Source of the DNA: Staphylococcus nepalensis
GTDB lineage: Bacteria; Bacillota; Bacilli; Staphylococcales; Staphylococcaceae
Direction of reading: 5' to 3'
Assembly: GCF_014635045.1 (NCBI RefSeq)
Contig: NZ_BMCF01000001.1
Coordinates: 186,001 to 250,000, forward strand
DNA length: 64,000 nt
A model generated the notes under the pieces. The model saw only the letters and a list, made by a program, of their open reading frames with translations, did not search any database and was not told the DNA's origin. Below are positions 46,072-54,664 of this stretch, piece after piece (position 1 is the first letter of the stretch; each line of letters begins with the position of its first letter). Both the position numbers and the translations under genes were made by a program.

Positions 46072-46135
46072 CTACCTTTTATTATAAGATAGTTGACAAG
46101 TTTTAAAATCCATACTATCTTTTATCACAAGAGAG
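46072..46135 (+). promoter_or_regulatory. padR promoter flanked by two related operators
   Basis: CTACCTT-N7-AAGATAG (46072-46092) and CTATCTT-N7-AAGAGAG (46115-46135) match at 17 of 21 bases, 43 bases apart. The promoter is TTGACA (46093-46098), 17 bases, TATCTT (46116-46121): the first copy abuts the -35 and the second covers the -10. Confidence 0.65.
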
Positions 46136-46151
46136 TGAAAAGAGGGATGTC

Positions 46152-46490
46152 ATGTCAATTTCAAATCAAATGATGAAAGGTTTGTTAGATGGTGCAATTT
46201 TAGCGCTCATCTCTCAAGGAGAAACTTACGGATATGAAATTTTGGATAAATTGGAATCTCAACAATTTCCTGAAATCAGCGACGGCAGTATTTATCCTGT
46301 GCTATTAAGGTTAAGTAAAAAAGGCTATGTGATTTCTATTTCAAAAAAATCAGATTCGGGCGGGCCAAAGCGTAAATACTATAGCATCACGGAAGAAGGT
46401 AAAATGGAATTAGCTAACTTTAAATACAAGTGGAACGATTTAAATAATGGTATGAACAATTTAATGTGGAGGGTTAACAATGTTGAGTAA
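46152..46490 (+). CDS. PadR-family transcriptional regulator
   Basis: 112 residues, compact PadR (class s1) type. MKGLLDGAILALISQGETYGYEILDKLE and ISDGSIYPVLLRLSKKGYVI are the winged helix; a short C-terminal helix follows. It overlaps the next gene by 11 bases, a common arrangement in which PadR represses the operon with its membrane partner. Two operator-like repeats frame its promoter. Start follows GAGGG. Confidence 0.88.
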   Translation: MSISNQMMKGLLDGAILALISQGETYGYEILDKLESQQFPEISDGSIYPVLLRLSKKGYVISISKKSDSGGPKRKYYSITEEGKMELANFKYKWNDLNNGMNNLMWRVNNVE

Positions 46491-47259
46491 AAAAGCGGAA
46501 GATTTTTTATTAAAGTTGAGAATTGAGTTATTATTTCGTGGAAAAAATGAAGACGAAGTAAATTCAATTGAAGAAGAATTACGTGACCATATTACACTTG
46601 CAGAAGAAAACAACGATAATATCGAGGATCTATTAAACACACCCATTAAATCATATGCAGATAAATTTGCAAAAAATTTAAATATGACTCAAGGATTATT
46701 TAAATATATTTTATATTTCATATCTTTTATGTTTATCATGACAACGATACCTAGAATGTTAGATCATTCATTTCAATTAACGATTGCTTTAATTTGTTAC
46801 TTCGTTCTTATCTTTTTGGGATCATTTATCTTTATTTTATGCTTTGTCAAAAAATCAATTATGCGCTGGGGTGACAGTAAAATAACTTATGCTATTATTG
46901 GAATTTCATCTTCAGCTATTTTTGGTTTATATCTATTAAGTGAATATTTATTACGAAACTATCCACTTTATATAATTTGGTCACCTAATCAAACAACTAA
47001 TTTCACCCTTGGGTTAATCCTTTTACTAATAACAATGGTGACTTGCTTTATTTTAAAACAAAAGTTTTACGCAGGTCTTATTCTATTATTATGCATCCCC
47101 AATCTGATTGGCACACTATTTACAGGCGGTGACTTTACAAACAAAAACTATGTCATGATTTCTTCAATCGCCTTAATTATCATATCTTGGATTTTTATCA
47201 TTTATATAATGATTAAATATTATCGCGAAAAACGGTCAACCGATACAAACGGGCCCTAA
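46480..47259 (+). CDS. HAAS/DUF1700-like membrane protein, PadR partner
   Basis: 259 residues. The N-terminal 60 residues (KKAEDFLLKLRIELLFRGKNEDEVNSIEEELRDHI) are the HAAS signalling helix found beside PadR regulators. Six hydrophobic segments follow (about 70-90, 95-118, 128-147, 165-180, 186-205, 220-245). HAAS proteins usually report membrane or antibiotic stress. No catalytic motif is visible. Translationally coupled to padR. Confidence 0.7.
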   Translation: MLSKKAEDFLLKLRIELLFRGKNEDEVNSIEEELRDHITLAEENNDNIEDLLNTPIKSYADKFAKNLNMTQGLFKYILYFISFMFIMTTIPRMLDHSFQLTIALICYFVLIFLGSFIFILCFVKKSIMRWGDSKITYAIIGISSSAIFGLYLLSEYLLRNYPLYIIWSPNQTTNFTLGLILLLITMVTCFILKQKFYAGLILLLCIPNLIGTLFTGGDFTNKNYVMISSIALIIISWIFIIYIMIKYYREKRSTDTNGP

Positions 47260-47343
47260 AAACAAGCGTGATATCAACGACTAACATTGTAAAATAGATT
47301 TTATTGTTCTACTGCAACTATCTATAATGAGTATGATAATTAA

Positions 47344-47375
47344 AGGCCGAAGGGCACCATTATGCCCACCGGCCT
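47344..47375 (-). terminator. Hairpin between the HAAS gene and yceI
   Basis: AGGCCG pairs with CGGCCT and GGGC with GCCC. On the minus strand it is followed by TTTAATTA. Convergent genes end on both sides. Confidence 0.75.
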
Positions 47376-47399
47376 CACTGCTATATTTAAATAACTATA

Positions 47400-47915
47400 T
47401 TAGTCTTCTAATGCAAATTCAAGACTTACTTGGAAATGCACATCTTTGCCAATCATAACGCCACCAGTTTCAAGTGCTTGGTTAAATGTGATACCGTATT
47501 TTTCACGGTTAATAGTACCATTAGCAACAAAACCAGCAGTTGTTGCGCCGTTCATAGGGTTTTTACTTTGTCCTTCATATGATAATTCAAAAGTTTCTTC
47601 TTCTGTAACATCTTTAATTGTTAAATTACCAGTAACAGATTGTTCTTCGACTTTTGTAACTTCAAATTTAATTTCTGGATAATTCTCAGCATCTAAGAAA
47701 TCACCACTTCTCAAGTGATTATCACGATCACCTACACGTGTATCAATTGAATCTGCTTTAATCGTAAGCTCGCCTTTGATTGAATTTAAATCATTTAAAT
47801 CACCTTCAAGTGATGCATTAAAATCATTAAATCTACCTTTGATATTTGAAATCACTAAATGCTTAACTGAAAATTCTACTACTGAATGCGCTGGATCAAA
47901 ATTAAATTTTGTCAT
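47400..47915 (-). CDS. YceI-family lipocalin-like protein
   Basis: 171 residues: FNFDPAHSVVEFSVKHLVISNIKGRFNDF, DNHLRSGDFLDAENYPEIKFEVTKVE and MIGKDVHFQVSLEFALE are the YceI beta-barrel signature. The fold binds long isoprenoids or amides in relatives. There is no signal peptide, so it is cytosolic. Start follows GGAGGT. Specific ligand unknown. Confidence 0.9.
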   Translation of the reverse strand: MTKFNFDPAHSVVEFSVKHLVISNIKGRFNDFNASLEGDLNDLNSIKGELTIKADSIDTRVGDRDNHLRSGDFLDAENYPEIKFEVTKVEEQSVTGNLTIKDVTEEETFELSYEGQSKNPMNGATTAGFVANGTINREKYGITFNQALETGGVMIGKDVHFQVSLEFALED

Positions 47916-48096
47916 AATAAATTCATACCTCCAAATTTGTAACTTTTATTAATACATTAATTATACCAAGTATATTAAATATATCAATAAAAAAGCTCAC
48001 ATTTGTATTGCTTTATAATCATTCCCTTATAACAAAATTTTATTCATCCTCATTTTTAAAATGTATAATTTTAAAATAGACCAATATGTTAACAGC

Positions 48097-49641
48097 TTAA
48101 TGTGCTAACATTTCTTCTTTTATTTCTTCTTCATTTAATTTTCGTGGGTAATATGTTGGCCAATTATCCAATTCTTTTAAAACTTTTTGTTTATCATTTC
48201 CCATAAAAATATGGAAATGAGCTGATTTTTTAGGTGCTATATTATGATCGCTAAATTGAACAAATTTTGGCAATGCTTTATTATTATCTGTTAATTTAAA
48301 TGTATATCGTACGCCTCTATTACCTTTTTCATATTTCAATATATCCTTGCCATCATATACGTAATGGCCCGTCATTTTTTTGCCATCTTTTTCAAAAGTA
48401 ATCGTATCTTTTGTGATGTCTATGTTATTTATATCTGTTTTATAACCTTTTTCGTAATATGTTTTATATTCTTTTTCATCCATTTTATCATCAGCAGCAG
48501 CTTTATGTTTCATCACTCCATCTAATGTACCATCCTGTAAGTATGGATATACGGATTGCCATTGTCCCTGAAAGTCTGTTAGTTTTCTATCTTTTACTTG
48601 ATTATCTTTAAAATACCCATCAGCAATAGCTTTATCATGTTTATTATGTGAATGTTTTTCCTCAGTTTTAATATTGTCGCTTAATGCCATATCAATATGT
48701 TTAATATTTTTATCCATTAAATTTTGATAGGTTAACTTTTCATCTTTCAATTCTTCTTTAGATAATGATTCCATGTTATTAAATTTTAATGGCTTAGCTT
48801 TAGTTTCTTTGCGAATCGTATCAGTAACTTTATTAGAAACATTTGCTTCATATAAGATATATTTAGCTCCTGAGTCATTAATCTCTTTAACAATATTTGT
48901 CAATGCTTTTTGAGATGGATCTTCGGCATTCATATTTTGCACGCCTTTTTGTACAAAACCATATCTTTGTGACAGGTATCCCATTGATTCATGGGAGATA
49001 TACACAGTATTCCCTTGTTTATCTTTAGTGATGTCTTTCATTTTGTTATCTATCGAATCTAAATCATTTTTTAATTTCTTATAATTTTCTTCATAATATG
49101 ATTGATGATTTGGATCTTTTTTAATTAATTCATCTTTAATTTCTTTTGCAAACACTTTATTAAAATGAGGGTCTAACCAAATATGTGGATCATACCCGCC
49201 GTGATGATGTCCTTCATGATGCTCGTGTCCCTCATGTCCTCCATGATCCTCGTCATGTTGGTCTGTTAATAATTCAGATTTATCGATTTTATTTTCTAGT
49301 GATAATTTTATGTCATCGTCTTTTATCGTTGAAGCTACTTTTTTAGCAACAGGGTCTAAATCATCACCTGTATATAAAAACATATCGCCTTTACTTACAT
49401 TCATTATTTCTTTTTGGGTTGGCTCATAACTATGTAAATCTGTACCGGGCGGATAAATCGATTTCACCGAAACATATTTGCCACCAATCTGATCAGCAAA
49501 TGATTTCAGCGGAAATACTGTAGTATTTATTTCTATTTTCCCATCGTCTTCTTTATCACTATTCGATTTAGACACATCACACGCTGTCGCGATCATCGAT
49601 AATATAATGATAATAGACATTAAATATATTGATTTTTTCAT
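48097..49641 (-). CDS. adcA: Zinc-binding lipoprotein AdcA (ZnuA-ZinT fusion)
   Basis: 514 residues. A lipoprotein signal ends at ATAC, with Cys21 as lipidation site. The ZnuA-like cluster A-I domain (about 35-310) has FPLKSFADQIGG, a His/Asp-rich loop (about 132-150) before YDPHIWLDPHFNK, and ISHESMGYLSQRYGF. The ZinT domain (about 325-514) has FQGQWQSVYPYLQDG and SAHFHIFMG. It captures zinc outside the cell for an AdcBC-type ABC transporter. No adcB/adcC is adjacent, as is usual for the fused AdcA. Two Zur boxes precede it. Confidence 0.93.
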   Translation of the reverse strand: MKKSIYLMSIIIILSMIATACDVSKSNSDKEDDGKIEINTTVFPLKSFADQIGGKYVSVKSIYPPGTDLHSYEPTQKEIMNVSKGDMFLYTGDDLDPVAKKVASTIKDDDIKLSLENKIDKSELLTDQHDEDHGGHEGHEHHEGHHHGGYDPHIWLDPHFNKVFAKEIKDELIKKDPNHQSYYEENYKKLKNDLDSIDNKMKDITKDKQGNTVYISHESMGYLSQRYGFVQKGVQNMNAEDPSQKALTNIVKEINDSGAKYILYEANVSNKVTDTIRKETKAKPLKFNNMESLSKEELKDEKLTYQNLMDKNIKHIDMALSDNIKTEEKHSHNKHDKAIADGYFKDNQVKDRKLTDFQGQWQSVYPYLQDGTLDGVMKHKAAADDKMDEKEYKTYYEKGYKTDINNIDITKDTITFEKDGKKMTGHYVYDGKDILKYEKGNRGVRYTFKLTDNNKALPKFVQFSDHNIAPKKSAHFHIFMGNDKQKVLKELDNWPTYYPRKLNEEEIKEEMLAH

Positions 49642-49654
49642 TTCTTCTCCTCCT

Positions 49655-49677
49655 TAAATAGTAACTGTTACGATTTA
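49655..49677. promoter_or_regulatory. Zur box 1 of adcA
   Basis: TAAATAGTAAC-T-GTTACGATTTA, an imperfect palindrome resembling the staphylococcal Zur motif around GTAAT-N-ATTAC. It lies just upstream of the adcA ribosome site. Confidence 0.8.
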
Positions 49678-49724
49678 AAATTATAACCCTACCTTTATGA
49701 AAGTGCAATAGTTATTCTGAAATT

Positions 49725-49746
49725 ATTTCGTAATTATTACGATTTA
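49725..49746. promoter_or_regulatory. Zur box 2 of adcA
   Basis: TTTCGTAATTATTACGATTT within 49726-49745 is closer to consensus than box 1. The centres of the two boxes are about 70 bases apart. Confidence 0.82.
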
Positions 49747-49801
49747 TTTTAAAATGCTTTGTTAACGTCTTTTCTATAGTACGCCTAGTTAATATAGAAT
49801 T

Positions 49802-49838
49802 AAAAAAAGCTGGAACACTAAAATGTTCCAGCTTCAAA
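49802..49838 (-). terminator. Terminator of the DsbA-like operon
   Basis: AAGCTGGAACA pairs perfectly with TGTTCCAGCTT. The minus strand ends in TTTTTTT. Confidence 0.92.
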
Positions 49839-49964
49839 ACGCATTGAATAATAAATAACTATTTTGAGTATACGTTTATATTAAATTTACCAATCCAGAC
49901 CTTTTATGACACATTAAAAAGAAACCTTACTAACAAAATAGAGCTAGTTATTACGTTATTCTAT

Positions 49965-50579
49965 TCATTCGTTTGCTTCTAATATTTCTTTGTAATTTTT
50001 ATATTTATATGGATCTTCTACCTTTTCACCAGCGATATATACAGTTGGCGCCGTTTTAATATGATTGTCTTTATATTGCTTTTGGTCTTTCTCAGCAGCT
50101 TTCCAAGATTTACTATTTTTGGTCTTATAATCTTTTTTAATTTCTTCTTTTTTAAGAGTAGAAATATTTAATTGATCTATTTGTTGATCAACGAGTTTTT
50201 CAGTAATCCATTCTTTTTCTGAATCTGGTTGTTGATTAAACATCCGTTTTTGGTAATCTAAATAATGCTCAGGGGCAATTTGTTTTACAGCATGCCCTGC
50301 TCTAGCACCTTTAATTGAATCTTTTCCTAAAAAGGCCATATTAACAAATTGATAATCTACTTTATTAGTATCTATATATTCTTTTTTTAATTTAGGCATA
50401 ATATTTTGTTCTACCTTTTTACAATACGGGCATTTAAAATCTCCATACTCAATGATTTTAATTTTACCGTTTTCACCATATTTATCATCTTTATGTACAT
50501 GTTCGTCGTCGTCATTTGAACAGGCTGAAACCAATAATAATACTGTTATCAATAACAAACTTAACCATCGTTTTTTCAT
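49965..50579 (-). CDS. DsbA-like thioredoxin-fold lipoprotein
   Basis: 204 residues. A lipobox ends in VSAC with Cys20. The mature protein has a His/Asp-rich lead, then FKCPYCKKVEQ (active-site CPYC, Cys50/Cys53), a helical insertion and a cis-proline loop TAPTVYIAGEKV. It should oxidise or shuffle disulfides in exported proteins. It is 27 bases downstream of the small lipoprotein gene and co-transcribed with it. Its terminator separates it from adcA, so zinc control does not clearly extend to it. Confidence 0.88.
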   Translation of the reverse strand: MKKRWLSLLLITVLLLVSACSNDDDEHVHKDDKYGENGKIKIIEYGDFKCPYCKKVEQNIMPKLKKEYIDTNKVDYQFVNMAFLGKDSIKGARAGHAVKQIAPEHYLDYQKRMFNQQPDSEKEWITEKLVDQQIDQLNISTLKKEEIKKDYKTKNSKSWKAAEKDQKQYKDNHIKTAPTVYIAGEKVEDPYKYKNYKEILEANE

Positions 50580-50606
50580 TATTTAACGTGCACCTTCTTC
50601 TTTATA

Positions 50607-50978
50607 TTATGATTCCTCTAAGTCCATATTTTCTTCTTTATAGTCTGGCTCATGCTTTTGAGTATAACCTTTAGTGTTAAAATTTTCTAAGTAATGCGCT
50701 TTATCATCTTTTATCTTATACGTATAATAATGAATTTCGTCATCATCTTTTAAAGGTTTATAAGCAATGATTACATATTTGCCATTCTCGTAAACATATA
50801 TATTTGAATCTTTTTTTTCGTATGTGGATTCGACATCGCCTTTTTGTTTATCTGCTAAAACTTTTTGATATTGTGCTTGTTGTTTTACTGCTTGATCAAT
50901 TGCTTCAGCGTATTTCCCGCTGCTACATCCAACCATCATTATTATTGAAATAATAGTCACCGTCATAACTTTTTTCAT
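50607..50978 (-). CDS. Small cystatin-like fold lipoprotein (DUF4467-like)
   Basis: 123 residues. A lipoprotein signal ends at MVGCSSG with Cys18. The remainder is charged: an amphipathic helix EAIDQAVKQQAQYQKVLADK, then beta-type segments SNIYVYENGKYVIIAYKPL and EIHYYTYKIKDDKAHYLE. It resembles the staphylococcal DUF4467 lipoproteins. Function unknown. It precedes the DsbA-like gene in a two-gene operon. Confidence 0.7.
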   Translation of the reverse strand: MKKVMTVTIISIIMMVGCSSGKYAEAIDQAVKQQAQYQKVLADKQKGDVESTYEKKDSNIYVYENGKYVIIAYKPLKDDDEIHYYTYKIKDDKAHYLENFNTKGYTQKHEPDYKEENMDLEES

Positions 50979-51561
50979 ATTCCCACTCCTAGTACAAAAC
51001 CTACTTATATCGTATTATTTATCCATACTGTTTATCATACAATGAAATCAAGGTATGTACTAGAACAATACTAATTATTTTCAGCTTAATTACTTTGTGT
51101 TTAAAAATTTGACTCATGTAATCATCTCTATACTGAATAAGCAAAACATAGATAACAATTATTAAGAAATTGGTATATAATCTATATATTTCAATGGCTA
51201 GATACCATTGCTAACAGCATATAAAAGAAGCTGATACATACATAATGTGTCAGCCTTAAATATCATATTGGCAGTAGATGTTTGGAATAAAAGTGCACTT
51301 ATATCAAGCTTTTAAAACACCGCTTCTAAAGTACTAATTCTAAAGTGCTACTTCTTCATTTATGAAGCTTAGTAGCACTTATGCATGAGCCAAATCTCTT
51401 GTTTGCTTTTTTCTCATCATTCTTGGTGAGGCTACGAAATCATTTTATAAAATATAATTTCTGTCCCACTTTCTCTATAAAATCTAATTTCCATTAATTT
51501 AAAAAAATGTCAACGCGTACACCTTATATATAAATAAAACAAGGTGCATCCTTCGTTTTCA
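50979..51561. repeat. Gene-free interval with hairpins and repeat copy D
   Basis: It holds a hairpin GCTGATACA/TGTGTCAGC (51228-51252), a repeat copy beginning ATCATATTGGCAGTAGATG at 51261, a strong hairpin AAGTGCTACT/AGTAGCACTT with inner TTCAT/ATGAA (51343-51380), and a repeat tail ATTTCTGTCCCACTTTCTC near 51458. I see no coding frame. Confidence 0.5.
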
Positions 51562-51891
51562 TCAAACTACTTCCACTCTAATAGCTAATGCACCATAATG
51601 AAGTTCATCAGTTTGAGAATAAATTTGGTATATAGCAGCTATTTTTTGAGACAATTGATCTTCTGATTTAGCTCCTATTTCTTTATTAGAATATTGCTTC
51701 AGTAAAGATTGAAACGAAGTAAATACTACCGTTTCTATAACTATGACTTTTAGCGTTTCTTTACTTTCTAAATTTTCAAATATGATACAATCGCCACTTT
51801 TAATGTCTTGCCTTTTCTCATCATTCAATCTAATTTCAATCGTTTTTATGCCATTTTTCATTAATTGAAAGGGTTCGTTGTTTAAGTGCAT
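51562..51891 (-). CDS. ASCH-domain protein with doubtful start codon
   Basis: 109 residues from the first ATG. HLNNEPFQLMKNGIKTIEIRLNDEKRQDIKSGDCIIFEN is the ASCH beta-barrel, whose relatives bind RNA or hydrolyse modified nucleosides (YqfB). Homologues begin four or five residues earlier as M-x-H-x-M. Here the codons just upstream read ATA GAA CAC TCG, and GGAG lies ten bases before that ATA but 22 before the ATG. Either AUA initiates or the original ATG has mutated. Confidence 0.7.
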   Translation of the reverse strand: MHLNNEPFQLMKNGIKTIEIRLNDEKRQDIKSGDCIIFENLESKETLKVIVIETVVFTSFQSLLKQYSNKEIGAKSEDQLSQKIAAIYQIYSQTDELHYGALAIRVEVV

Positions 51892-52017
51892 CGAGTGTTC
51901 TATAGTATATACGCTCCATTCTTCATAAGCATTAGGTTGATATCAAATTATCATATTATTAATACGCTTTACAAGTTTCTACAAAAATAGAAACAAAATA
52001 TAACTGTGTTTAGATTA

Positions 52018-53463
52018 TTAATTTTTGTCCTCTTCTAATCTAATTTGTCGTTTGCTTTTCAACATAAACACACTCATCAAACTCAAGATGGATATAATGA
52101 CTGCAAACCAAAATGCGCCATGATAACCACTTAATAACGCTTGATGTTGGACCTCTGCTGCCATTTCCTTTTGGCCCATATCCTTAAAATCAGACATATC
52201 TGGCGTATAGTTCTTAGCAACTTGGCTCATAATCGTTATTAGACCTGCTGTACCAATAGAAGCTGAAATCTGTTGTACAGTATTGGTCATTGAAGAGCCA
52301 TGTGCATTCATCTCTGGTGAAAGTTGGTTCATAGTATGTGTCATCAGTGGCATTAACCCAAGCGCTATACCAATCATACGAATTGCATACACAGTTGCTA
52401 ATAATGCTGATGATGTCTGTTCATCCATTATTACAAAATAAGACGTTGTAATTACTACGATAAACATACCAATAAATGCCAATAATTTAGCACCGTATTT
52501 TTCATATAACAAACCAGAAATCACTGACATAATACCCATAACAATGGCTCCTGGTAATAATATTAAACCTGACTGAAGTGCAGAATCATTCATAATATTC
52601 TGTACAAACATTGGCAATACTGTTTCAGAACCAATCATTGAAATCATAGTGAAGGCCATAATAATAATACCTATCGCAAATTGGCTATCTTTAAATACTG
52701 AAAAATCAAGTAATGGATTGTCTAAACGCGTTTGACGCAAGATAAAGAGGGCCACTAAAATAATGCCACCTATTACAGTTGTTAATACAACAGGATCATT
52801 CCATCCATCACGTGAAATTGAACTTGTACCATAGAGTAAACCGCCAAATCCTATAACTGATAAGATAATGGATAAAACATCAATAGGTGTCTTACGATTC
52901 GTTCCAACATTTTTCACGAATTTAAGTGCACCAATAAATGTAAGTGCCGCAATCGGTGCTACTACATGGAACAATGAACGCCAGTTAAAATATTCTACAA
53001 GGTAGCCTGATAGCGTTGGGCCAATAGCTGGTGCTAAACCTATAACCAAACCAAATGTCCCCATATATTTACCTCTTTCATGCGGTTCAAATATATCTAA
53101 AATGGTCGTCATCATCAAAGGCATCATAATTCCGGAACCAAGTGCTTGAACAATTCTTGCACTTAATAAAATAGTAAAGTTTGGGCTAAATCCTGCAATG
53201 ATTGTTCCTATAAAAAATATAAATATTGCAGTTAAAAATACCTTTCTTGTTGAAAATCTTTGGATAATCATCGCTGACAATGGAATAACAACACCGTTCG
53301 TTAATAGAAAAGCTGTTGTAAGCCATTGTACTTGCGTATAATCTATTTTAAAATCTCTCATTATACTAGGTAATGCTGTTGTTAATAGCGTTTCGTTTAA
53401 TAACCCAAAAAAACCACCACACAACATCATCAAAATCATTATAATTTTTGTTTTCTTATCCAT
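52018..53463 (-). CDS. DHA2-family drug/proton antiporter (14 helices)
   Basis: 481 residues with about 14 helices, EmrB/QacA type: LNETLLTTALPSIMRDF (motif D1-like), QWLTTAFLLTNGVVIPLSAMIIQRFSTRKVFL (motif A), ARIVQALGSGIMMPL (motif B), and GLVIGLAPAIGPTLSGYLVEYFNWRSLF (motif C for antiporters). It probably exports lipophilic drugs. No regulator is adjacent. Start follows GGAG. Adjacent to gpmA as in S. aureus. Confidence 0.88.
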   Translation of the reverse strand: MDKKTKIIMILMMLCGGFFGLLNETLLTTALPSIMRDFKIDYTQVQWLTTAFLLTNGVVIPLSAMIIQRFSTRKVFLTAIFIFFIGTIIAGFSPNFTILLSARIVQALGSGIMMPLMMTTILDIFEPHERGKYMGTFGLVIGLAPAIGPTLSGYLVEYFNWRSLFHVVAPIAALTFIGALKFVKNVGTNRKTPIDVLSIILSVIGFGGLLYGTSSISRDGWNDPVVLTTVIGGIILVALFILRQTRLDNPLLDFSVFKDSQFAIGIIIMAFTMISMIGSETVLPMFVQNIMNDSALQSGLILLPGAIVMGIMSVISGLLYEKYGAKLLAFIGMFIVVITTSYFVIMDEQTSSALLATVYAIRMIGIALGLMPLMTHTMNQLSPEMNAHGSSMTNTVQQISASIGTAGLITIMSQVAKNYTPDMSDFKDMGQKEMAAEVQHQALLSGYHGAFWFAVIISILSLMSVFMLKSKRQIRLEEDKN

Positions 53464-53612
53464 TTTCTTACTCCTATATTTTAAAAATTTATCAACTTAT
53501 GTTAGTCGCATTTCTGCATTATACCTATTTTATATGTATTTAGCATTAAAAAAACTTGAAATTTTTGGTTTAATTTGATGCTGTTTAAGTTAAAAAATAG
53601 ATGCACCTTTGC

Positions 53613-53633
53613 AAATCGTAATAATTACTATTT
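53613..53633. promoter_or_regulatory. Zur box before the 34-codon gene
   Basis: AAATCGTAAT-A-ATTACTATTT, a 10-1-10 palindrome with two mismatched bases, the same motif as at adcA. It ends 52 bases before the start codon. Confidence 0.8.
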
Positions 53634-53685
53634 ACTTTTTTGATTTTATCTTGCATAATAACTTTAGATAAAGGAGGAACTTATT

Positions 53686-53790
53686 ATGAAATTAGATTTA
53701 CAAACAGCACGTCGTAATCTCAACAGTCCAAATATCAAAACAAGAAAACGTGCACGTAAAATTATCCAGCAACATAAGCGAAATAAATAA
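53686..53790 (+). CDS. 34-residue basic protein, putative metal homeostasis protein
   Basis: An ATG follows AAAGGAGGAA with good spacing and opens 34 codons ending TAA at 53790. The product begins MKLDLQTARRNL and contains SPNIKTRKRARKII, then a basic end; about 15 of 34 residues are Lys, Arg or His. I recognise the phrase as that of small Firmicutes proteins labelled putative metal homeostasis protein. A Zur box lies upstream, supporting expression under zinc limitation. No Cys, so it is unlikely to bind zinc itself; RNA or ribosome binding is possible (speculation). Confidence 0.8.
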   Translation: MKLDLQTARRNLNSPNIKTRKRARKIIQQHKRNK

Positions 53791-53793
53791 AAA

Positions 53794-53845
53794 AAGCGAA
53801 ATTTCAAAACCAAAAACAATTACCTTTGATTTCGTCATTCCGCTT
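53794..53845 (+). terminator. Hairpin after the 34-codon gene
   Basis: AAGCG pairs with CGCTT, and CGAAATTTCAAA with TTTGATTTCG imperfectly. A second hairpin (53853-53904, GTGACT-GATTTCT against AGAAATC-GTCAC) follows before gpmA. T-runs are weak. Confidence 0.55.
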
Positions 53846-53977
53846 CTCAATGGTGACTTGATTTCTAAAACACATAAAAATAGGTGTATTGAGAAATCAG
53901 TCACTTATTATACCATTTAAGTTACTATATTAATGCGATACTTAAACTTTATTTTAAAAATAGATATCTTATGATAA

Positions 53978-54664
53978 TTATAAATAGTATTTATCGATTA
54001 CTTTTAAGTCATCTGTAAGTTCATAAATCAATGGTGCACCCGTTTTAATTTCATACCCTACTATATCTTCATCGGAAACGTCTTCTATATATTTAATTAA
54101 CGCTCGCAGTGAATTACCATGGGCAGAAACTAAGACAGTCTTACCATCTAATAATTGTTGTGATATTTGATCATTCCAATAAGGTATAACTCTAACGAGC
54201 GTATCTTTTAAACTTTCAGATTCTGGCATCACTCTTCTATCTAAGTGTTCATATTTTCGATCATTTAAATAGTCATTTCTTTGTTGTTCACTTTGATTAG
54301 GCGGCGCTACATCATATGAACGTCTCCACGTATGCACTTGTTCTTCTCCAAATTTTTCTCTTGCTTTATCTTTATTCAAACCTTGTAACCCACCATAGTG
54401 ACGCTCATTTAGTCTCCAAGTTTTAACGATAGGGATAAATAGTTGATGAGATTCATCTAATAGATGATAGGTTGTTTTAATAGCACGTTGTAATAATGAA
54501 GTAAATACAACATCAATTGCGATACCTTGGTCTTTTATTTTTTTACCTGAAGTTATTGCTTCGGTTCTCCCTTGCTCAGATAAATCAACATCTGCCCAAC
54601 CTGTAAAGAGATTCTCTGCATTCCACACGCTTTGACCGTGTCTACATAAAATTAACTTTGGCAT
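53978..54664 (-). CDS. gpmA: 2,3-bisphosphoglycerate-dependent phosphoglycerate mutase
   Basis: 228 residues. The phosphohistidine motif LCRHGQSVWN places the catalytic His at position 9. TGWADVDLSEQGRTEA, RLNERHYGGLQGLNKD, and VSAHGNSLRALIKYIE with the second His follow. It interconverts 3- and 2-phosphoglycerate. ATG 54664 follows AGAAGGAA; 54682 has no ribosome site. Confidence 0.94.
   Translation of the reverse strand: MPKLILCRHGQSVWNAENLFTGWADVDLSEQGRTEAITSGKKIKDQGIAIDVVFTSLLQRAIKTTYHLLDESHQLFIPIVKTWRLNERHYGGLQGLNKDKAREKFGEEQVHTWRRSYDVAPPNQSEQQRNDYLNDRKYEHLDRRVMPESESLKDTLVRVIPYWNDQISQQLLDGKTVLVSAHGNSLRALIKYIEDVSDEDIVGYEIKTGAPLIYELTDDLKVIDKYYL

Noticed and set aside
49965..50978. DsbA-like pair as part of the Zur regulon
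   Set aside because: A strong terminator separates it from adcA and I see no Zur box upstream of 50978.
53698..53904. Minus-strand 68-codon frame over the 34-codon gene
   Set aside because: No ribosome site and it runs through two hairpins; the plus-strand frame has a strong ribosome site, a family motif and a Zur box.
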